A stretch of DNA of 64,000 bases from Phragmites australis (GCF_958298935.1 NC_084922.1:15130501-15194500); one strand, 5' to 3'; shown: positions 11,569-24,600, counted from the stretch's first letter. The notes: generated by a model not told the origin, from the sequence alone. A program made the numbers and translations.

Positions 11569-12537
11569 CGGATCAAATTAACCCTTTTCACTAAGCCTGC
11601 ATTAGAGATTTGCAATCGTTTGTTTATGCATGATATCTGAATTGAAAGCATGCTGAAAAAATAGAAAAGATCGTTAAAATGTACAATGATTTCTTGTTAT
11701 GAATTCAACTAAGGCCTATCAGACCTCCAATCATTTTTCATAACACAGGTAGTTTATTTTTCATTCTTTTCCTGTTAGAGGTTCTGCAAATGTAAGTCAT
11801 ATTTTGTGTTTCAATGCCAGGTGTGAAAGGTGTGGTTGCAGATGAAACGCTGCCTGCTTCTAACTCACATCATGAGTTTCATGATGCTGGTGTGTATACT
11901 GTTACTTCATCGCCATGCTTGATTTGCTCTTCCCTGTGTTCCAAAAATTATGTTGTGTTTTTGCAGACATTAACCATAAGTCACCTATTTAGATATTTGA
12001 CTCAGGATATGAAATTGTGTTGTGGATGTGTATAGGGGGGTGTGGACCATAGTCATGCCGTGCATTGAAGTTGTCTTGCATGATTGATGTTTTATGCAAA
12101 ATTCAACAGGCTGTAGGAGCTTGGTGATTTTGGCTCTTTTCACTAGATATTATGTAGTAAGTAGTAACCAACCATCTGACAAACTGGTTTATTATGATAT
12201 ATTAGCTGTCTTTTTTGTAGCGATGCTCCTATTTATTGAAGCGGTCACAACTGGATGTTTGTTTTGTTACTGACAAGCTGTCATGGGTATAGAAAACATG
12301 TTTTAAGGATAAATGTACGAAAAATAAACTTTCTGTAACATACATGAGCTGGTATAGGATGCCTGACAACCCAGACGTTGGCATTATATGATATGCCAAT
12401 TGACTTGTGCCATACATGCTCTATATTTTAGTTTCCACACCATGCATGTTTGGTCCTTACGCACATGCTGTTATTATTATTTCAACCGATGCTGCTTTGG
12501 AATTAAACGCATAGCCTGAACCTTTTTCTGGCAGGCA
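11569..12537. other. Intron-like sequence upstream of the SWC5-like exons
   Basis: AT-rich sequence with one possible exon at 11820-11892, bounded by a cag acceptor and a gtgtgt donor. No N-terminal acidic region of SWC5 is visible. Confidence 0.35.
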
Positions 12538-13629
12538 CAAAATCGCGTGTGGAGGATGTTTGGAAGAAAATGAACAGCGGGTTGCCTAATAAGATTCCCA
12601 AACCTGCAATGACCAAACTTAGTACAGCAGCAAAAGAAAAAGAAAAGTAAGCCGACAAATGTGAGTAATCTTTGCGCTATTAACCTCAGTAGCAAATTAA
12701 TATTTTCTCATCTGATGTGTTATACTTCTATTCAAGGCTTTATGACTTATCTGACGGTTCGAGTTTTGATAATTATCTTTTCTTTTTGGAACATTTTTTC
12801 CATAGAATTGGATGACCGTTTTAGGCCTTTCACAAAGCAAGGCTTCTACTACTGATCTAGGCCCCAAAAATGGGCAACAACAGGCACAACATGAAATGAG
12901 TGAGGATGCCAAAAAACTTGCAGCAAATGCTCTTGCAGCTGTCAAAGATGCTGCCTCTGTGGCTTCTGGAAGAGGGAAAGTGGAGGTAAATCTGAACTGT
13001 CAACTGTCAACATCACACTTCCTTTGTTGTTTTTTACCATTGGGTAATGTTAAATAGAGGTTCTCAAGAACGATTGTAACTGTGCATGGCAGATCTGTAG
13101 CTAAGTTTCCTTTATCATCATGTGTGCTATTTCAGTCAACTGGCTTAAAAGTTTAGAACACCCATAATGCTGGACTAGCATAGAAGTGTGGCCACTCCCT
13201 ACCATCATAATTGAGGGTATAGATGACAAATTCTGACAGTTTGCACAATATGTCGTGACAATGTTAAAACTTCTACTTTCACATGATCCAACAGATAACT
13301 GAAGTAAGGGACTTCGCTGGCAAGGACATTTAAATCAAGAAATTGGTGGATGCTGATTCAAAGGAAGCGATCGAGCCAGCTGGCGCCGCCCCATCTGCTC
13401 TCGACAACATTCTTGAGCTGATAAGGAAGAAGCAGAAGCTTAGTGTCCTGGACAAGACGAAGAAAGACTGGGGAGAGTACAAAGAAGAGAACAGAAGTGT
13501 GGAGGAAGAGCTGGACGCGTATCGTTCTTGCAGAGAGCTGATTACCGAGAGTTTGAGCGCGAGAGGGACGCACGGCTGTCGATGATGGCTAAACGGAAGA
13601 CCACCGATATGCGGGAGGATGATGCGTAG
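12538..13629 (+). pseudogene. SWC5: SWC5/BCNT-domain gene, 3' exons, broken
   Basis: SWC5 (BCNT, CFDP1 family) is a subunit of the SWR1 chromatin remodeller that deposits H2A.Z. Three exons are recognisable: about 12538-12650 (SRVEDVWKKMNSGLP), about 12807-12985 (NWMTVLGL, then SEDAKKLAANALAAVKDA) and about 13294-13629. The last carries the conserved BCNT-C core: ITEVRDFAGKDI, IKKLVDADSKEAIE, KKQKLSVLDKTKKDWGEYKE and ADYREFERERDARL. There is an in-frame TAA at 13331-13333 where the family has Glu. After EEELDAY a deletion of some tens of bases shifts the frame, so the final ERERDAR block is out of frame. An exon-like piece at 11820-11892 (GVVADETLPASNSHHEF) may belong to the same gene but I do not recognise it. 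Confidence 0.7.
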
Positions 13630-14255
13630 GCTTGAAATGTATCGTCTCTGGCTCCGCAAAAAAAAAAAGAAATGTATCACCTTCGGAGCTCTTTCTCCCC
13701 CCTTTGTTGTAGACATTCTTTTGAGATAATGACAGATACCATTTTGTCAGTGCCTTCTAGTCTCTTTCAATCTGTTGATTAATATGAACGAAGAAGATGC
13801 AGAACCGGTTGATACTGTCCATAAGTATGTGGACGTGCCAGTCTATCGATTCGTTATTGGAGAGGCTGTGTTTGGCAACGTTTCTGAAACTGGGAAACTC
13901 TGACAAAGCAGGGTGCTTTCCAAGTGACAGCATTAGCGCGTTTTCGCAAAACTGCAGTGGGCTATTTCTGCACGTAAAGGAATTAACATTTTAGGTAATG
14001 CAACGATTACGGCACCATGGGGGCACGATAAATGATTAAAATAGCAAGATGTCCTTTTTTTTCCCCTTTTCAATCTCTGGACATCATCATCAGAAAATAA
14101 AAGCTCGTGCTTTCACTCGTACGCCAAAACTACTCAAGTCAATTCACTTGACTGAAACCTGACAGCTCAGCCTGAGCCACCCCAGTACGCCAAGTGCGCT
14201 CATTGTATATTCTTGTGGTCGCCACGAGCCCACGAGGCAGTGGCTGCGCAACCAT

Positions 14256-14297
<42 letters not shown>
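14256..14297 (+). repeat. (GA)n microsatellite just before a start codon
   Basis: About 19 GA units end two bases before the ATG at 14300, so the repeat lies in the 5' leader of the SRPBCC gene. CT/GA tracts are frequent in plant 5' leaders. Confidence 0.9.
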
Positions 14298-14299
<2 letters not shown>

Positions 14300-17200
14300 A
14301 TGGCTGCCTTGTACTACCACTCGGCCGCCGGGAAGGCGAACCTTGAGGCGCTCGCCCCGTCCTCGCCATCTCTAGGCCTGCGGCCATCGCAGAGCAAGGT
14401 ACATCTCATCAGCAGCAGCAGGTGGTGGATGCGGAGGAGAAGATGGGAGGGGAAGGCGAGCAGAAGCATCAGCAGCAGGGCAAGAGCAGGAGCAAGGCCC
14501 GCCTTGTTCTCTCCTGTGGCCATGGACTGGCAGGAGTGCACGTACGCGTTTCTTTCCTCCTGATTTTGCCTGATTCCTTGGACCACATGTCAACGCCTGC
14601 AACCTGATCCGTGCCATGTGAACTGCTATGAGGGATGAGCCTTTGAGTTTTTGGATTGAATTGATATAGCCTTGTCTTTCTTGTTCCAAATGCGAATTAG
14701 GATTTTTCAGCTTTGACCTGTGCTGCCCATATTACTATTGTTACTGCCTATTGGTTGACTCGGAGAAAAAAATACTTTTCCCCTTTTCCGTATCTTTATT
14801 GAGCTTACTCCGCTTGTTGATTGGTATCATGAGAAACCATGTTTACTTGAAGAGGAGTAGAATCCGCTTTTCTTTTACTAAAATGGTGAGAAGCACAACG
14901 ATTGAAAGACCTTGTTACTGGAAGCGCGTAGACCCAAAGGATGAATTGAGCCACAGGTTCTTATTGATTTATGCGCATCTACTTCTTCTTTGTTTTAGGT
15001 CAATCAGGTTAATCCCTCTCGCTGAGACTTGTTCTGCCGCTTCATTCAAGTGATTCTATAAAAAAATATGGCCTTTTATGGGTTATAATAATATAGTAAG
15101 TCGATGCTTTGTATCGGGGACTGAAATTATTTCTTTATATAGTGTGTTCAGTCTAGCTAATTGAAAGGGCCTATGAATGACTTCCAACAAAGCGGCCGTT
15201 CACGTCAGGAATTGAGGCCGTTAAGGATGTACTTGCTTCTACTTTTCAAAATCGAGTTTTTCTTTGTGTTCAGTGTATTCTTCCGAAGCTTGTGCGGCGT
15301 CAATAAGAATGATACAGTATTCTTCTTTTTTATCATGTATTTATTTGGTTAAAAACCAAGTTTTTTTATGTTACATGAATTTTATGTTGTGTACAGTCTG
15401 GTAAGAGGGTGAAATGTAGTATTAACAGCTAAGAACGGTGGTCCATGGAAACAGCAATGAATATAGCCTGTGTAATCTTGAAATGAGTATTTCTCATTTT
15501 CTGGGCAGCCTCAACAAGTGCAGGCTTGCATTGGATAAGGCTGGATTTTGTAGGGCCCAGCGTGTAGATGCTCCATTTCCAAACTGTATCTTTGTGACTG
15601 AGAAAGCTTTCTTCCATCATGAGGCAGAGGCTCTTTGTTGTGGGGAGAAATTTCTGCAATTTGGCTATGGCTTGAAGCAACAAATGTTGATGTGTATTTG
15701 CAATAGGCAAGGCTTTATAAATACGACCATATTAAGTCTGATCAGAATTCTAGATGCGCAGAGACTGTCGTTTTACCTTGCTTTATATGTGCCTGCTGAG
15801 TACTGTATTATGCATGACTCTTGACAAAAATCCACCCGTATTGACAATTTTGGTCCTACAAAATAGTAAAATCATACTGCAATCTTCCATGCATTTGAAA
15901 ACTGGGGGCAAAAAGTCATCTTGGCAATTGTTGTCAATGACCAGCTTGCTGAACTTACCTGCTTACCTGCAACGGATTCGATAGAAGTTCATTCATCAAC
16001 TTTTCCTACATTGTCAATTTTGTGACTGAATATCGTCTTGGGAGCAGCACTGAGCTTGAAGTTGACGTTCCATGTTCAGTGGCCTATCAGTGTTACTCAG
16101 AGCGTGAGACCATTCCTCAGTGGATGCCATTCATCTCGTCTGTTAAGGTGATTATGAAGCTTTAGTCAATATATCTTTCTCATCACATTTTCAGCATGCC
16201 TTGCTTGGTATTCAAAATTTTTACTAGTGCATTGCTAGGGATGGACGATGATGCCATTTTCTGTGTCATGAATATATAAGCAATAAAGATATTCTTTATT
16301 TTGCAAAAACCAAAACAAATAGGTATTTCGTAATCTATCAGTGGGATGAAACTACAAGAAAAACATGTTTCTGTTGATTGTGTCACTGTGACTTATGTTA
16401 GTTCACGTAACCAACAAGTGACATAAGATACACCAGAAAAAAATGCAATTGATATCCTACAAAATAACTAGATTGCATGATTCTAAGAACAGAATGCTAT
16501 TTTCGGAAACATGTGTTTATCTGATGTGATTGAATTGGGAGGATACTTTTCATTTCTTTACAATTAATTAAGAACTAACAGCATAGATTACATCTTCAAA
16601 AATCCAAACGACAGTATTTGTATATCCAAGCAAAGTTTTCATAATACAGGAAGAGTAATTTTTTTGTCAAGAATGCAACAAACTTTGAACTTACATCATC
16701 AAATATAATTCCCCCCTATGTATATATGTTATGGGCTGGGCCCTGGGCCCGAGATATAGTTTGTTTGTTAGTTTGTTATGGGCTGGAATTGCTGTATGGT
16801 ACTGTAGCAACATGTACTGTAGCAGGCGTTAGGGATAAAGGGCAGATTAGATTAGTAGAGATAAGATTGTAAGGAGATAAGATTTGTTAGTTAGGGCCTT
16901 TCCTCTATAAATGAGGGCGTATCATATTGTAATCAAGTAAGAAGAAACTGAAGAGCAGTCAGAGCCTCCGAGAGAAGGGCGACTAGCCTGTTTCTTCTTG
17001 CTAACCCATCTACCCTAGCCAAATCATATCAATATATTATTTTAAGACTATAAAATCTACACGAACCTTTTTGAATCTATGCTTTAGAGCCCAAAATCAT
17101 CCACTAAGATTCATCATAGTTAATCATAGTGATGTTATAAATTAATATGGTTCTTACGCACTGTTTCCTTTTCATTAGCTTGGCTCTGCATATATCGTGC

Positions 17201-18026
17201 TGCGTTACTTCCTTTCAGTTTCAACACACATAGTTATCCTAATGCAGGTCCTTGAAGATAAACCAGATCTTTCACGCTGGACTTTGAAGTATGAGGTACT
17301 TGGTCGGAATGTAGAATTTTCTTGGCTTGCTCGAAACATGACGGTAAGTATTTGCTATCAAAGGGTTGCTATCAGTCTAGCTGTGAATATTCTGTGATAT
17401 CATTTTTTTTTCCACGTGTCAGCCTATTAAAAATCAAAAGATCCATTGGCGATCTCTTGAAGGTCTTCCTAATAGGTAACTATTACAAAAATCTGCAGTT
17501 ATTGCATACATAAATTAGTCCTCTTAATACTTCATTTCTCTACAGTATTTTCCCACTTTGTTGGTTTTAGTTAACTTTAGTACTATAATTTTGTGAGTCG
17601 TCCATGGTTTCAGCTTTGAGACCTTAAAAGTTATTAAAACTAAACAATTTGGCTTGTTGCAGAGGTGCTGTCCGATTCTTCCCCAAAAGCTCTTCCTCGT
17701 GTAGAGTACAAGTGAGTATTCAGCCATGTGAATTTGTAACACCTGTTTTTATTTTAAGGTGATATATTTATCTAAAACATTGTATTCCTTTTATTTACTG
17801 AACGCAGCTGACTGTGGCATATGAAGTCCCTGAAATTTTGGCCCCGATCGCATCAGTAAGTGACAGATGCACACATCTTATGCTTACATTGCAAATCCTT
17901 GAATTGACCAATCTAACTGTCATTCACCAGGCATTGAAACCGTTTCTGGAAAGCTTGCTTCTGAAAGGTTTGGAACGCTTTGCGACCTTCGCGAAAGAGC
18001 GTAACAGCAAGATCCCTCAGCCTTGA
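14300..18026 (+). CDS. Plastid SRPBCC (polyketide cyclase/lipid transport) protein, 227 aa
   Basis: Seven exons join without a frame error: 14300-14541, 16048-16147, 17248-17343, 17423-17475, 17663-17711, 17808-17855 and 17931-18026 (TGA). All borders are GT-AG, and the total is 684 bp. The first about 75 residues are rich in Ala, Ser and Arg and read like a chloroplast transit peptide. The mature part starts near MDWQECTTELEVDVPCSVAY, with the junction across intron 1. Family landmarks follow: QWMPFISSVK, LEDKPDLSRWTLKYE, EFSWLARNM, IHWRSLEGLPNRGAVRFFPK, VAYEVPEILAPIAS and a C-terminal helix LKPFLESLLLKGLERFA. This matches the plant polyketide cyclase/dehydrase and lipid transport family (START-like fold), whose ligand is not known. 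Intron 2 holds a 305-bp solo LTR. The start codon is the first ATG after the GA repeat. Confidence 0.9.
16727..17031. mobile_element. Solo LTR in intron 2 of the SRPBCC gene
   Basis: The element runs from tgttatgggc to tcatatca and is flanked by the 5-bp duplication atata (16722-16726 and 17032-17036). It contains a TATA box (tataaat, 16906-16912) followed by a plausible LTR transcript start. No internal retrotransposon sequence lies next to it, so it is a recombination-derived solo LTR. The size suits a copia-type LTR. It is inserted in sense with the host gene if the TATA box marks its orientation. Confidence 0.8.
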
Positions 18027-18357
18027 CAGCCATTCTTCATTTTCCTTGGATCGGCACTTCATTTTCAAGAATTCCAGTTTCATTCCAGTTTCATTCCAGT
18101 GAAGCCAGAGGATAACAATTCACAGTTGATGTAAAGATTGCATAATGTCATTCCAGATGTGGCGAAAATAATGTACCTAAAAGGAAGGGAATACAAGAGT
18201 GAATACAAATGTGGAGAAATTTAAGCTCAACAGCTGCTGTCATGTTATTTGACCTTTTTTTGTTATATCGTTATAATCGTTGAATATACTTCTTGGGAGC
18301 ACGTCACATGCCATCTCAGCGAAATACACCAGAAGGCAGCAAGGAACATGAAACTAA

Positions 18358-18564
18358 GGGTATAATTGGTTCACGTTATAGATTTTTAGATAGCTGTTTA
18401 GTTGACTGTTATAACGATGATAAGCCATATTTTATTAGCCATTTAGCTCATATATCATACATTTAATTCTTTAACTAATTTTGTCATATTTATAACTAAA
18501 AATTTCTTAGCTATATTTAACTAACTTAAGACGTGATAAACTGAGGCGTAAATCAAACTTACGC
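18358..18564. mobile_element. Tourist-type MITE-like element
   Basis: About 207 bp of AT-rich sequence, starting gggtataattggttcacg and ending aaatcaaacttacgc, is flanked by taa on both sides (18355-18357 and 18565-18567). The ends match as an imperfect inverted repeat (about 9 of 14). A 3-bp TSD and weak TIR give only moderate support. Confidence 0.4.
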
Positions 18565-18939
18565 TAAGGCAAGCATGTCACATGGCATTCAAGTCTCAAC
18601 CTCGCCAATGTCGTTTCTTTCATAGAAGTGGAAACTTTTTTCATATGAAGCACAGTCTTGGATAAGTTGTATTTCTATGGTTAGTAGCATTTAGGCTTTC
18701 TAGGAATTTTTTAATGATATTATTTAATTGAAAATTGTAAAAATAATATCCAAAATCATAAAATTGCAAGAATATGTACCTGTTGGTACTCCGCGTGTTG
18801 ATTTCCTACGTGGCAGTGGGTCCGGAGCCTGTCGGCACTCCATGTACCGGCAGGTGGTGGGCACGTCGAATCGGTGGTGGGCCCATTGAATCAGGGGTGC
18901 CACGTCATGGTCGAGCCATACTATTTGGACAGAGTGTAC

Positions 18940-19990
18940 AGGTAATTTGGGTATCACCAACACTTCCCTTGGAGTGTCAATCGATGGACTACACTCACAT
19001 GTAAGTATTTCTTATTATAAATGTTTTACTAATCATATTTTCAGTTTTATAATCGTAAATTTTTCTTGCAAGATGATGAGGAAGGGTCAAAGTATCGTGT
19101 ACGATAGAACCTAGACAACAAAGATGCAGCCATGGCTAGAGCAGTGGGCGAACACAGCTGCAAACCTCACTTTTGCTACGGAGCCTGCGGTGGCGTACCA
19201 TGCCATGGTACGTGAGACTTGTTATATTCTACTGACTTGCATTCTTATATTAAATGTGTTCTCTCATGCATTGTAGTCAAACACGTGCATGGATGTCGAC
19301 AAGGAGTTACTAGACTTCGTGAACCACTGGGAGTTGGTCCCACCTTAGGTTGACCCGACTGAGCTGATGACCAGTTTGCGTTGGCTCGCACATCATTGCC
19401 TTGACGGGTTTCAATGTGCTTTGTGCCAGAGGTTACCGGACGTCGTCGAGCCTAGCTCACATAGGAGGTCTTCAGCACGCGCTCGGGCTACGACACCACA
19501 CTTAAACATAGAACCAGCGCCGTCATCTCAGCCACCACCGGTGCGCTACATGCCGACTCCAGGTTTCTTCGCGGGTGCTACAGTGCCAGGTCTGTCGCAC
19601 TCAATTTGATCACTCGGGATTGCACCTTACAATTTAATTATTATGTGATGTATGAAATTTGACATGATGGTACCATGCAACAATTCTAGGCTCCTTCGAT
19701 GTTGCATCCGGATTGACGCACTCCCTACCAGACAATTGATCCGCGATTCAGCTCGACGAGGAGGGCTCGTTGTAGACAGTGGGGGCACCTCTATCGACGC
19801 AATCGTCGCAGACCGGCCCTAGCACCCCTACATATACTACAAGACCTCGCTACACTCTGCGCGAGCCCTAAAGTATTCTACCAATCATGTGCGTCACAGA
19901 GCAGCTATTGGCGTAGGCCAATGGGTGTGCCTAATAAGAGCGCCCGAGGCCATGGCGACGCCCCTTGACTGCGGCATTATACATGTTATT
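18940..19990 (+). pseudogene. Exon-like blocks, possibly a plant-mobile-domain C-terminal region
   Basis: Readable blocks include PWLEQWANTAANLTFATEP, MDVDKELLDFVNHWELVPP and a Pro/Arg-rich tail near 19430-19610 (SSARARATTPHLN, RYMPTPGFFAGATVPG). Several stops interrupt them. The position relative to the finger-plus-coil gene, and a basic tail near 19950 (RRRP), parallel the plant-mobile-domain gene of the 50-62 kb element. The sequence similarity itself is too weak to be sure. Confidence 0.25.
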
Positions 19991-20029
19991 AGCCATATTT
20001 TTATTACATGTGTTCTCGTTACATCCTAA

Positions 20030-23000
20030 AGCATAGCATCATGCAATTGTATCTGCTTTCAAATTGTATCAGTGTGACGTCCTATGTGATGAACCATCTA
20101 TATAATATTCTAATTAATCATTAAGTCAATTATTTATGTAATCACGATTACAATGATTAATCAGAATATTGCTCTGATAGTCCCAGCATATATTTTGTGC
20201 CCAAGATTGGAATACACACCTTTACAGTAAGCACTTTATCATAAGACATAATAAAGAGCGAGTAATTAAATTAAGTTATAAGTCTTTAAGTAGATTAACT
20301 TTATAACAAAAGCATAAACCGAACATTGTTAGAGTAACTACGTAGCGGAAAGAGTTATATAATGATAAAAGATGGGTAGCACCATTGCTCTAAGGCGCTA
20401 CCCCAAAATAACAACACTTGAGTAGAACGACACTACTCTTGCCTGTCACCAACATCGACGGGCATAAAGTAGCCTAAGTCTTTAAATAGATTAACTTTAT
20501 AAAAAAAAAGCATAAACCGAACATTGGTAGAGTAACTACGCAGCGGAAAGAGTTACATAATGACAAAAGATGGGTAGCACCATTGCCCTAAGGCGCTACC
20601 CCAAAATAACAACACTTGAGTAGAACGACACTACTCTTGCCTGTCATCAACATCGACGGGCATAAAGTAGCCAAAAACTAAACCTTCCTCACCTGAAAAG
20701 CAAACGAAGCACGTGAGTACAAAGGTACTCGTAAGACTTAATCCATAATATGCACTTATAAATAGCCTTACTCCAAGGAGAATGCAATTTGGATAATTAA
20801 CAAGGACTCGGCCACAAGGTTAAGTAAATTTTATATGCAAGAGCAATTTTGACTCAAGTGTAAGCATCTACACCTAACCATAAGCAACCTTCTATCCTGA
20901 GACCATTACCATACCATAATTATAACTTGAACCGTATCAAAACTTCAACAACATCACTATACATTTTCTAACATACCATCACGACCACAACCGAAACTCT
21001 ACGATTGATGCAAATGGACAGAAATATGCTTATAACCAAGAGTGCGGCAATTCAAATTGTTTTGCACCCTACAGGAGAGGGGGGTACTCTATTACCCACA
21101 CGACTTGAGGATCATATGGCTTGTGTGACCACACATGTTCACACAAGGGGGTACTCATGTTAACCTTTCCCAATTAAGCTCCAACCATTTGAACATGCGT
21201 CTCAGCATGTGAGGGTCATCTAGAACTACTCTCAAAGCAAACTAGATACCATTTCCAAGTCTATTCGATAGCACCCGAGACTAGCATGCCAAAATTCATA
21301 GCTACATAAGATATTCGACTCATCCGTCCCATATACGAATATGTGGTAAGTACGGATAAGTGCTAAAACCAACTGCAACAATAGACGGTGCTTATTCGAT
21401 TCAAACGGGCCTATAGCATCCGAGACTCCCTTCTCGATCCATCCCTATTGCCCGCCCGAATCTCGGCTCATCCTCACTAGCTTACATCATCCTCCATCAT
21501 CATTATCTTTGTGATATAAGCTAAGCTTTAAGCTCGTGAACGATGGCCGAACCACCGCTCGACTTCTACCGAGGACCTAAGCCATGCTAAGCATAACACA
21601 TTATTTTAAGTTTGACCATTATGTGACATGAACAGCCCAAGTTACAAAGGATCAAGCGATAAACAATATCAAGAGAAGGTAATGCAAAAACTAGGATCTA
21701 ACCTAAAACCCGACATAAGACTAATTGACATGCAAACATACACAAAGCACAACTTATCAATTCACACAATATATGATCCAAAGTAATGGGATAAAAATAC
21801 TTAGATGCTTGCCTTGTTGATCAGCTTTACAAGCAAGGGAACTTCCGAATCGCCCTTGATCACACCCGTGTCACCCTCCGGTCCTTCGTTCACTAACGAA
21901 GATCGCATGCAATGATGAGCATGAAAGAGATACAATGAAATTGCTACAAAATTTTAATGGAGATGTGGCACTGGGTAATGAACATAATGCAACAGGAAAC
22001 ACTCGAATTTAAATACATAAGCTCATGGTAAAAATTATTTATTTAAGGTCTGTCCAAAAGGGATCTTAATTAAGCTAGTTATCAAGACTAAATGAGCTTC
22101 AACAATTAAAAAAATACTTTCATACCAAAGTATATTTTTCCTAGATAGCACTAATCATAATATGAATTGTTCAAGTGGTTCCATAATTTTAGGACATGGT
22201 ATAATTTAATTAAACTTAAGTGCATTTAGTTAATTAATTAATTATCAGAAAATATTTCAGGAGTTCCAACACTTCTAACATGTAGTTCATACTCATACAA
22301 AGCTAACACAACCAGTTTCATGATTTTTTAAGTTTGTATGAATTAATTACAAATTATACAACTATCAGCAAAGTAAATAAAAAAGAAAATCGTCTGATGA
22401 ACAGTAACTTCAGAAGTTCCAATACTCGGGTTGGAACATTCGGTGTTTTACGAAAACAGGGTTCTCGGGTTGCAGCTCTATTTAATCAGAAGTTCCGGTA
22501 TAAAAGTCAGAACTTTCGATCGGGTCGGATATTCTAGACTTATACAAAAATGAGGCTCTCGGTTGGGTTAACTCGATGTTAACGGGAAGTTTCGATCCAA
22601 AATTCAGAACTTTCGATGCTTCCAGTTTGCCTAATTTTGCAAAGAAACCAAGGCCAATTCGATTTGCATGTCAAAACCTAACCCACATAGGTATGTATAG
22701 GCACTAGTAAGGGTTCTACACCTAATTTACCCATTCCACCAACATGAATCACTAGCTCTTGTTCATTCAAACATCTCACACTAGCTCCATTCCAACACGA
22801 GCAAACGGTGCTTCGCAGCTCACTTGTTCCCAACTCAAAAACTCCAACTTAACCGAACCAAAATGTGCATTCGCACCAAGGGAAACCTAAGGGACTTACC
22901 CAAGCTACTTGTGGAGGTTGGGGATCATCGGTTGGAGGAGAAATAGGAGGGAAAAGCTCGGCGAAGAGGGGCCAAACTGCTGCTGAAAATTCAGAGAAGA

Positions 23001-23800
23001 TGGATGACAAAATTGATTTGGAACTCATCCAAATCTCCATGCATGAGATTGAAACTTGGATGGATGGACAGCTAGGGATGAGGGGAAAACGATGGCAATA
23101 CAAGCATACCTCGATTCTTCTTCTTGAGGGTGAGATTTGGGGAGAGAAGAGAGAGTTTGAGAGAGATAGAGAGCAGCAACCTTGCTGTTCTTTGGGCTGC
23201 TCGGTTGGGAAGGGAGAGTGAGCATGAGAGAGTGAGGAAGTGAGGGAGAGAGGGGCGTGGGGTGCTGCTGCTGAAAGAAAAGGAGAGGGTGAGGTGTGGG
23301 CCAGCCAAGTGGGCCCACATGTTAGAGAATAAGCTCATTTGAGCTGCAAAAATTCTATTCTTTCTCTTCCCTTAAATCCACAAAAGGTATTCCGCTGTTC
23401 TGAAAAATCTAAGAATTTTTATGTAGCGATCTTGAAATGAGATGAACCCATTTTAAATGGTTTCAACCGCAACACCTATGTATAACACTTCGCAAAAGTT
23501 AAGCCGCCAAAGAATTTTTAACAAGCACTCAATAATTAAACATAATTCTCATGATGCATGTTTATACTTAATGATATGATTAAGGGTTTGTGACGTGATA
23601 TCCTATTAGGTAATAAATCATATCAATGTGTCATCATGCAAAGAAGTAGAACGCGAAGCAGCACCTGAAAGAAGGGGGAACAAACCCCAGTCCATGCAGT
23701 AGGATCTATTGTAAATCATTCATTTGCAACTTTCCAAATAAAAACCCTTCGCGTTACGAATCCTACTACTATTACGCATGCAACAAGAATACAACGTTAC
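20030..23800. other. 3.8 kb non-coding AT-rich insertion, probable retroelement derivative
   Basis: No long reading frame is present. The segment separates parts of the decayed Mutator-like element and contains a 196-bp tandem duplication (20279-20672). Phrases such as acgtgagtacaaaggtactcgtaagac resemble non-coding LTR sequence of grass gypsy elements, and gctctgata at 20171 recalls part of an iMet primer-binding site. I could not identify matching ends or a TSD. Confidence 0.35.
20279..20672. repeat. 196-bp tandem duplication
   Basis: Two head-to-tail copies, 20279-20474 and 20475-20672, start taagtctttaa and end gggcataaagtagcc. They differ at only a handful of sites, so the duplication is recent. 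The units are non-coding. Confidence 0.9.
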
Positions 23801-24049
23801 ATGACAGAGTAAAATTTATTCAATTACAAACAACACTATACCAGGAAATATAATATAAGGCTAAGGCAACACATCGAGGTATATTGCTTCTAGTCATACT
23901 GACATAAAATGAAATGCGAAGACTCTCCTGACTCCTAGCATCCCCCATCACCATAGTGCGCCAGTGATGGTGGAGGAGGAGGAGGGGGGAGGAGCAAACT
24001 TTTGGTGACACGAGCAGGGGCATTAGGGATCGAGGCATATGGTAGGATC

Positions 24050-24600
24050 GTCAATGTGGATGACTAGCTCGCTCTACTTTGAGGGATTGGAATAGAATCA
24101 ATCTCACGCTGCAGGTTGAAGATATCGTCTTACAGGTGATGGATGTACTCCTAGATGTTATGTGCAACGATAGGATCAACCCAGCTCATATAGTGACAGC
24201 TCTTGTCATCGTCTTACTCCTGCAAATATATAGAAATTAAAGACTAAAATATTCTAAAATACGATATTGAACTTATTTTCACTCTCACCCTTCCAAGAGG
24301 ACATCAGAAGAATCGATGGCCTCCATTAATGCTACCATCATACATCTGCACAACACAGTTATATCTGTGGGAGCACTTTAGCCACTTCTCTTTCGGGTGG
24401 TCGTAAGTCCTCAAATGATGAGGTGGCCAAAACTCACTTTTCCCCTACAAAGGGAAGTTCTCGAGTGGCTCCTCGTACGCGCTAGGACCAAAGGAACTCG
24501 ACCATATCACCGGTGCCCTCCCCGCGTTAGTAGATCCTCTAGTTCTCCCTCTCCCACCTCTAGCATCCATTGTTTTGTTGTGCCTATGGTTCGAACTATG
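24050..24600 (-). pseudogene. GRF-type zinc-finger gene of the decayed Mutator-like element
   Basis: The frame begins at the ATG at 24570-24568 (MDARGGRGRTRGS). It continues through SFGPSAYEEPLENFPL to a finger-like core WLKCSHRYNCVVQMYDG, GGHRFF then CPLGR. After an intron-like gap the frame continues as DDKSCHYMSWVDPIVAHNI and a coil DDIFNLQREIDSIP. C..C, RFF.CP and C.Y..W.D are the pattern of GRF zinc fingers, which bind single-stranded nucleic acid in other proteins. Stops occur after ENFPL, inside RFF.C and in the coil. The gene is divergent from the finger-plus-coil gene on the other strand. Confidence 0.5.
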
